Below, in pieces: positions 18,854 to 22,870 of a stretch of DNA of 22,870 nt (positions are counted from its first letter, which is position 1; each line of letters begins with the position of its first letter). The stretch is from Irineochytrium annulatum. Lineage: Eukaryota; Chytridiomycota; Chytridiomycetes; Chytridiales; Chytridiaceae. The notes beneath the pieces are model-generated. The model had not been told where the DNA came from and did not search any database. It saw only the letters and a list, made by a program, of their open reading frames with translations. The position numbers and the translations under genes are program-made. The stretch covers positions 7,079 through 29,948 of the forward strand of contig JADGJL010000232.1 of NCBI GenBank assembly GCA_027600665.1, given 5' to 3'.

Positions 18854-21800
18854 ATGACCTCGCAGCCGGACGTGGCCAACCCGTTCATCAATGCGGACCT
18901 GACCCAGGCCACCACCAACGTGAAGGGGACGAAGGACGGCTGGGTCGCGAAACAACTGCGCCAGCGGGAGTCGGCATTCGCGTCGTTTGACACGATGAGG
19001 TGGGCGACGGCACCGGATCGCTTTCTGCTTGATCTGATCATATGGAAGACTCTTCGTGGGGACCTGGAACGTGAACGGGAACGACGTGACGGAGGATTTG
19101 CTGCCTTGGCTCCGCACCGCGGCGGGAGAGGATCCGGACCTCTTCGTCCTGGGCTTTCAGGAGCTGGATCTGAGCACGGAAGCGTATATCATTAGCGACA
19201 AGACGAAAGAGGATGACTGGTGCTACGCGATCGCCTCGGCTCTGGAGCCCCTGCCTAGCAACTATGTCAAGGTCACGTCGAAGCAACTCATCGGGATGCT
19301 GGTCGTGATATACGCGAAGAGCACGCATGCTGAGCATATCACGGAGGTTTCGACTGAGAGTGTTGGCACGGGAATTCTCGGATTGATGGTCTGTGCACCT
19401 TCCGCGAGGCAGTGGTTCACGAATACTGTAGGGAAATAAGGGAGCTGTTGGATGCCGCTTGCGCTTGTATGACTCGTACCTGACCTTCGTCAACTCTCAT
19501 TTGGCCGCCGACACCGGCCAGGTCGACCGCCGCAACCAGGATTTTGCGGAGATATGCCGGAGGCTGCAGTTTATGGTGCCACAGCAGTACGGCGACTACC
19601 GTTCCTTTATCTTCCAAAACCCTTGGCTGGTGAATACGTTCGACATCAATGGTGGCGGAGGTTTTGGGACGCAAAACCTCTCTGCGATCAGGCAGTTTAC
19701 GGGAATATACGATTCTGAGTGAGTCGAAGTTTCATTTACTGAATCTCCTTTTTGAACGTGTTCCACTTGCTAATGAACCTTTTCGTAGCCACCTTATCTG
19801 GCTTGGCGATCTGAACTACCGGGTCAACCTGTCCGATACCGATGCGAAGAGTATGATCGAAGAAAAGCGATTGAGCGAGCTTTTCGCGTATGATCAGGTT
19901 TGTGAGCGTTTCTCGCACTCTACTTTTGTGCCGGTCTAACGTCCTTATCGTTATAGCTCATGCAGGAGAAGGCTGCAAAAAAGGTTTTCGTCGATTTTGA
20001 GGAACCCCCGGTCGACTTCCCTCCAACATATAAGTTTGATGTCGGCACCTCTAGATACGATACCAGCGAGAAGCGGCGGGCGCCGTCTTGGTGCGATCGG
20101 ATACAGTGGTTCCGGAATCCGCTAAGGTCAAACAATCAGGCATGGGTGAATTGTGTTCGGTATTGGAGTTCTATGGAGATGATGTTGAGCGATCACAAGC
20201 CTGTTACGGCGTTGTTTGATGTGCAGGTGGAGTATTTGTGTTCGTCCATGACTGATGTGATATAGATCCGTAAAGTCGACCCTGTGCGCTTGGGAGCCGC
20301 AAAGGAGGAGATGGAAAGGGAGCTTGACAGATTTGAAAATGATGCCATCCCTGTTATCGCCATCAACGTGAACTCGGTCGAATTCGGGACTGTCCAATTT
20401 ATGAAGGCCGCCGCCCGTGTGGTTGAATTACGGAATGTTGGGCAGGTTTGTTGAGCAGAATAAACGTTTACTTATCATCCAAGGTGGTAGCAAAGTTTCG
20501 CTTTACGCCCCAGGCGCAAAAAGTCACTGTTTCTAAACCTTGGTGCTTTGTAAATCCCCCCGGAGGGTCACTTCGTCCAGGTTAGTAGATGCTTTCATCC
20601 GAGTAGCTTACAAGTTACAGGCGAGAGCCTTCAAGTGAAGGTGGAAATCCTAGTAAACGAGGGTAAGATCGCATGTCCGCTCAACTTTGCGGAAGATACT
20701 CTTGAAGATCTGCTTATCTTGCATGTCGACAACGGGAAGGATTACTTCATTGCTGTTAACGCCACCTGGCAGCCCTCCTGCTTCGGCAATGACGTCGCAA
20801 CCCTCTGCCGAGCGATCAAGCCGATAGCGGCGTTCACACCAATGACTCTTCGTGCGCTGATGATTGAAGTCACAACTTTCCATTCATCAACCTCTGTAAA
20901 CTCCGTGCAACAGCAGACACAGCTCATTCCCCTTGCGGACACACCGTCCGCCTCCTCTATCACGAGCTCAACCGCCGACACATCCGTGGGTGCATCAAGC
21001 GAGGCGCTCAGCATTCCTAAGGAAGTTTGGCGGCTTATCGACTTCCTCTTCCGCTTCGGCATGGACGTCGAGAACCTCTTTTTGCTGCGCGGCGACCCTG
21101 AGGTAATGGAATACTTACGGGCTTGCCTCGACACAGGCGAGGCCTTCGACATAGAGACTCTTGTCATCGGTAGACCGTCTTCGGAGGACAGCCAAAAGCT
21201 GCCGCAGCGGCCTTCGGCGTCCGGCGATGCCGTCGACGCGGAGCTTGATGACGTCCTTAGAAAGGCGTCCGTTTTGGACGACGACGACGGCTCAACAGTC
21301 GCCTCGGCTGCGGCGTCTACCGCTTGCGTGAGGCCTGGTGCGCCGCCAAAGGGCAAGGTCGCGGCCGCGCACTCTGCGGCGCAGACACTCCTGGACCTGC
21401 TGGCAGGGTTCCGGGATCCGGTGATCCCATGCGCGCTATACGGGAAGTGCGTCGGGGAGGGATACCTCAGCTTTTTTGCCGCCCGCCAGTGCGTTAGGAG
21501 CATGCCCGAGCCGCATTATCACCTGCTTAAGTACGTCTGCTCTTTTCTCGCGGAGGTTGTAGCGAGTTTTGGGCCCGCCGCCGGTGGCGGAGGAGACGGC
21601 GCGGACTTGGACAAGCTTGGTACGTCATCGTTAGGGGCATAAAGATAAGACAATAAACTTATTATCAATTCATACAGCTAAAGTCTTTGGAGCCGTCTTG
21701 ATGAGACCCAACATGCACACGCAGCACCACCTTCCGCACCTGAGTCCAACCCGAAGTTTGGGATCCAACGACCGTCGGCTGGGATCGAGCGCGACGCCGT

Positions 21801-21934
21801 CGGCAACCTCGATGGCCTCTATGGGGCGGCTTGAGAGCGCGGTCGGGGTAGGCGGAGGGAGTGGGGCGTTCTCACACGAATCGAGGCAAAGGATGTTTAT
21901 AAGGCACTTTCTAGAGCATTCGTCGGAGCTTTAG
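18854..21934 (+). CDS. OCRL: OCRL/INPP5B-type inositol polyphosphate 5-phosphatase with ASH and RhoGAP-like domains
   Basis: Nine exons: 18854-18999, 19049-19388, 19432-19718, 19789-19897, 19957-20226, 20266-20445, 20484-20580, 20621-21619, 21678-21934. Introns are 38-70 nt. Total 894 residues, against 901 for human OCRL. It removes the 5-phosphate of PI(4,5)P2 and related lipids on endosomal, Golgi and ciliary-base membranes. Catalytic landmarks are GTWNVNG (53-59), FQELDLST, GTGILG then GNKG (163-166), NSHLAA, WLGDLNYR (262-269), APSWCDRI (336-343) and SDHKPV (about 372-377), so the enzyme looks complete. An ASH domain follows (about 385-500), then a RhoGAP-like domain from about 608. The Arg finger is not at its usual place (LFLLRG), as in the inactive GAP domain of OCRL. 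An acidic, Ala-rich insert of about 65 residues interrupts it. An NPF motif (9-11) could bind EH-domain endocytic adaptors. No N-terminal PH domain is visible. ATG 18854 is the first Met; an upstream exon cannot be excluded. Confidence 0.93.
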
Positions 21935-22427
21935 AGTTGACTGGACTGAGTTGCTGGGCAGGCGGTCTGAAGACTTAGAGTAGTGGTTGATCTAGAGATG
22001 GTTTTATGCCTTCGTCATGTCGATTCGTAATTGCATCTGCATTGTCTAACAGTATAGGAAAATCAAATAGATTTTATTACAAGCAAAATTTAATTTTAAG
22101 CAAGGACGATTGTGGATGCGAGCTACAGCTATGTTCTGTGCTAATTCTGGCAATAGCCTGACCTTTTAAAACATATAGCAATATAGTTAGCGAGTTTCGA
22201 GCAAGTCTTAAATATCGCTACAACCACCACCCCTCTCCTGTCCATTATGCACCGAACACCCCGAGTTAATGTTGTTTAGAAATGCCATCTGGCAACCTCT
22301 AGAGCTTCGCGTGCTTACATAGCTTGCGAAATGAAAAAAGAGAACAAACGCGGAAATATGTCCAAGCAGGTAGATGAATAAAGAAAAATCTTAGCAATGA
22401 TATAATGGTGCGGGCGATGTGGAGTAC
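21935..22427. other. 3' flank of the 5-phosphatase gene
   Basis: This is AT-rich with no coding potential. An AATAAA occurs on the plus strand at 22377-22382, about 440 nt after the stop, and a TTTTATT near 22073 reads as AATAAAA on the minus strand. Which gene each serves is unclear. Confidence 0.4.
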
Positions 22428-22830
22428 CTAATAGAGAAGTGTTATGGTGTTCACCACCGTGCTGACCACCGCGTTGTCCCCGCCGCAGGAGAACAGCCTG
22501 CTGCGGACTTGGAATCTTAATACCTCTTCTGTGCCAATCGAGTCCGCTGGCTAACTTAGCTCCACAGAACAGTCGTCGGACGCGGTCGTCCGAATGCCGG
22601 TTGGTGTAGCGGGGCATGAGGGGATGGTGTGGGCGGCGGCAGGAAGTGCTAGTTCGCTAGAGTGCGGCGGTAGGACAATGTGGAGGATTCGGAGAGTCGG
22701 CGCGTGGCGGTGTCGATGATGTGGATGCGGAGATTTGATGTCGGGCGGTGGCAGTATGCGTTTAGCGCGTAGAATACAGATTGGGGGTACGGCGAAGGCA
22801 CTACTCATACGGCGGCTGGGTTGGAAGGGG
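22428..22830 (-). other. Possible partial minus-strand gene, unidentified
   Basis: GC-rich DNA resumes here. On the minus strand a short frame ends at TAG 22430-22428. From an acceptor-like CCGCAG at 22506-22501 it would encode about 23 residues (RLFSCGGDNAVV then STVVNTITLLY). Further upstream, another minus frame around 22660-22770 reads NLRIHIIDTATRRL, reminiscent of a beta-propeller strand. The pieces lie in different frames, and I could not join them with convincing splice sites. It could be the 3' end of a gene running off the window, a decayed gene, or chance. Confidence 0.25.
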
Positions 22831-22855
22831 AAGGGGGGGGGGGCGGGGGGCCCCC
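22831..22855. repeat. G-run and G/C palindrome at window edge
   Basis: Eleven G, one C, six G and then five C in succession. It resembles contig-end or low-complexity sequence, and base accuracy here may be poor. Confidence 0.7.
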
Positions 22856-22870
22856 GGTTACCCATTGGCC

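Noticed and set aside
20742..21503. 253-codon minus-strand frame opposite the 5-phosphatase gene
   Set aside because: It lies opposite an exon encoding ASH and RhoGAP-like homology. No family signal is seen on the antisense strand.
1..22870. Bacterial features: operons, ribosome binding sites, CRISPR arrays, insertion sequences
   Set aside because: Genes are intron-rich and eukaryotic throughout. No spaced direct repeats, transposase or terminal inverted repeats were seen.

Overview
The window looks like the nuclear genome of a zoosporic (flagellated) early-diverging fungus, chytrid-like. The coding DNA is GC-rich and the intergenic DNA AT-richer. I can place 30 spliceosomal introns. Of these, 28 are only 38-79 nt long, and many carry fungal-type CTAAC or CTGAC branch sites, including one perfect TACTAAC. 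The gene set mixes flagellar proteins (CFAP46-like, androglobin) with ordinary eukaryotic housekeeping genes. No bacterial, viral, CRISPR or insertion-sequence feature was seen. Species cannot be named from sequence alone. Both ends finish in homopolymer-rich sequence, so the window may be a whole contig.

Layout. (1) 121-3940, minus: a 1,234-residue helical protein matching only the C-terminal half of the central-apparatus protein CFAP46. (2) 4186-6630, minus: a 793-residue, highly charged, probably nuclear protein with two ubiquitin-binding (MIU-like) motifs. (3) 6951-12347, plus: androglobin (ADGB), nine exons, 1,664 residues. It matches the animal protein on both sides of the globin but has no globin domain or IQ motif. 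(4) 12966-16036, plus: glycyl-tRNA synthetase, eight exons, 745 residues, with a 394-nt intron and a possible in-frame mitochondrial extension. (5) About 16453-17002, plus: a decayed tandem copy of the middle of the synthetase gene, introns included. (6) 17003-18101: mostly unassigned DNA with one short segment open on both strands. (7) 18102-18725, minus: RidA deaminase, five exons, 127 residues. (8) 18854-21934, plus: an OCRL/INPP5B-type inositol polyphosphate 5-phosphatase with ASH and RhoGAP-like domains, nine exons, 894 residues. (9) 21935-22870: its 3' flank, then an unassigned coding-like stretch on the minus strand.

Two divergent gene pairs share short upstream regions: the nuclear protein with ADGB (320 bp between start codons) and RidA with the OCRL homologue (128 bp). 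CFAP46 and ADGB are both linked to motile cilia, and both depart here from the family's usual domain layout. The remaining genes have no evident pathway in common.

All exon-intron models were built by eye from splice signals, frame and remembered family sequence. Each assembled coding sequence is an exact multiple of three with no internal stop.
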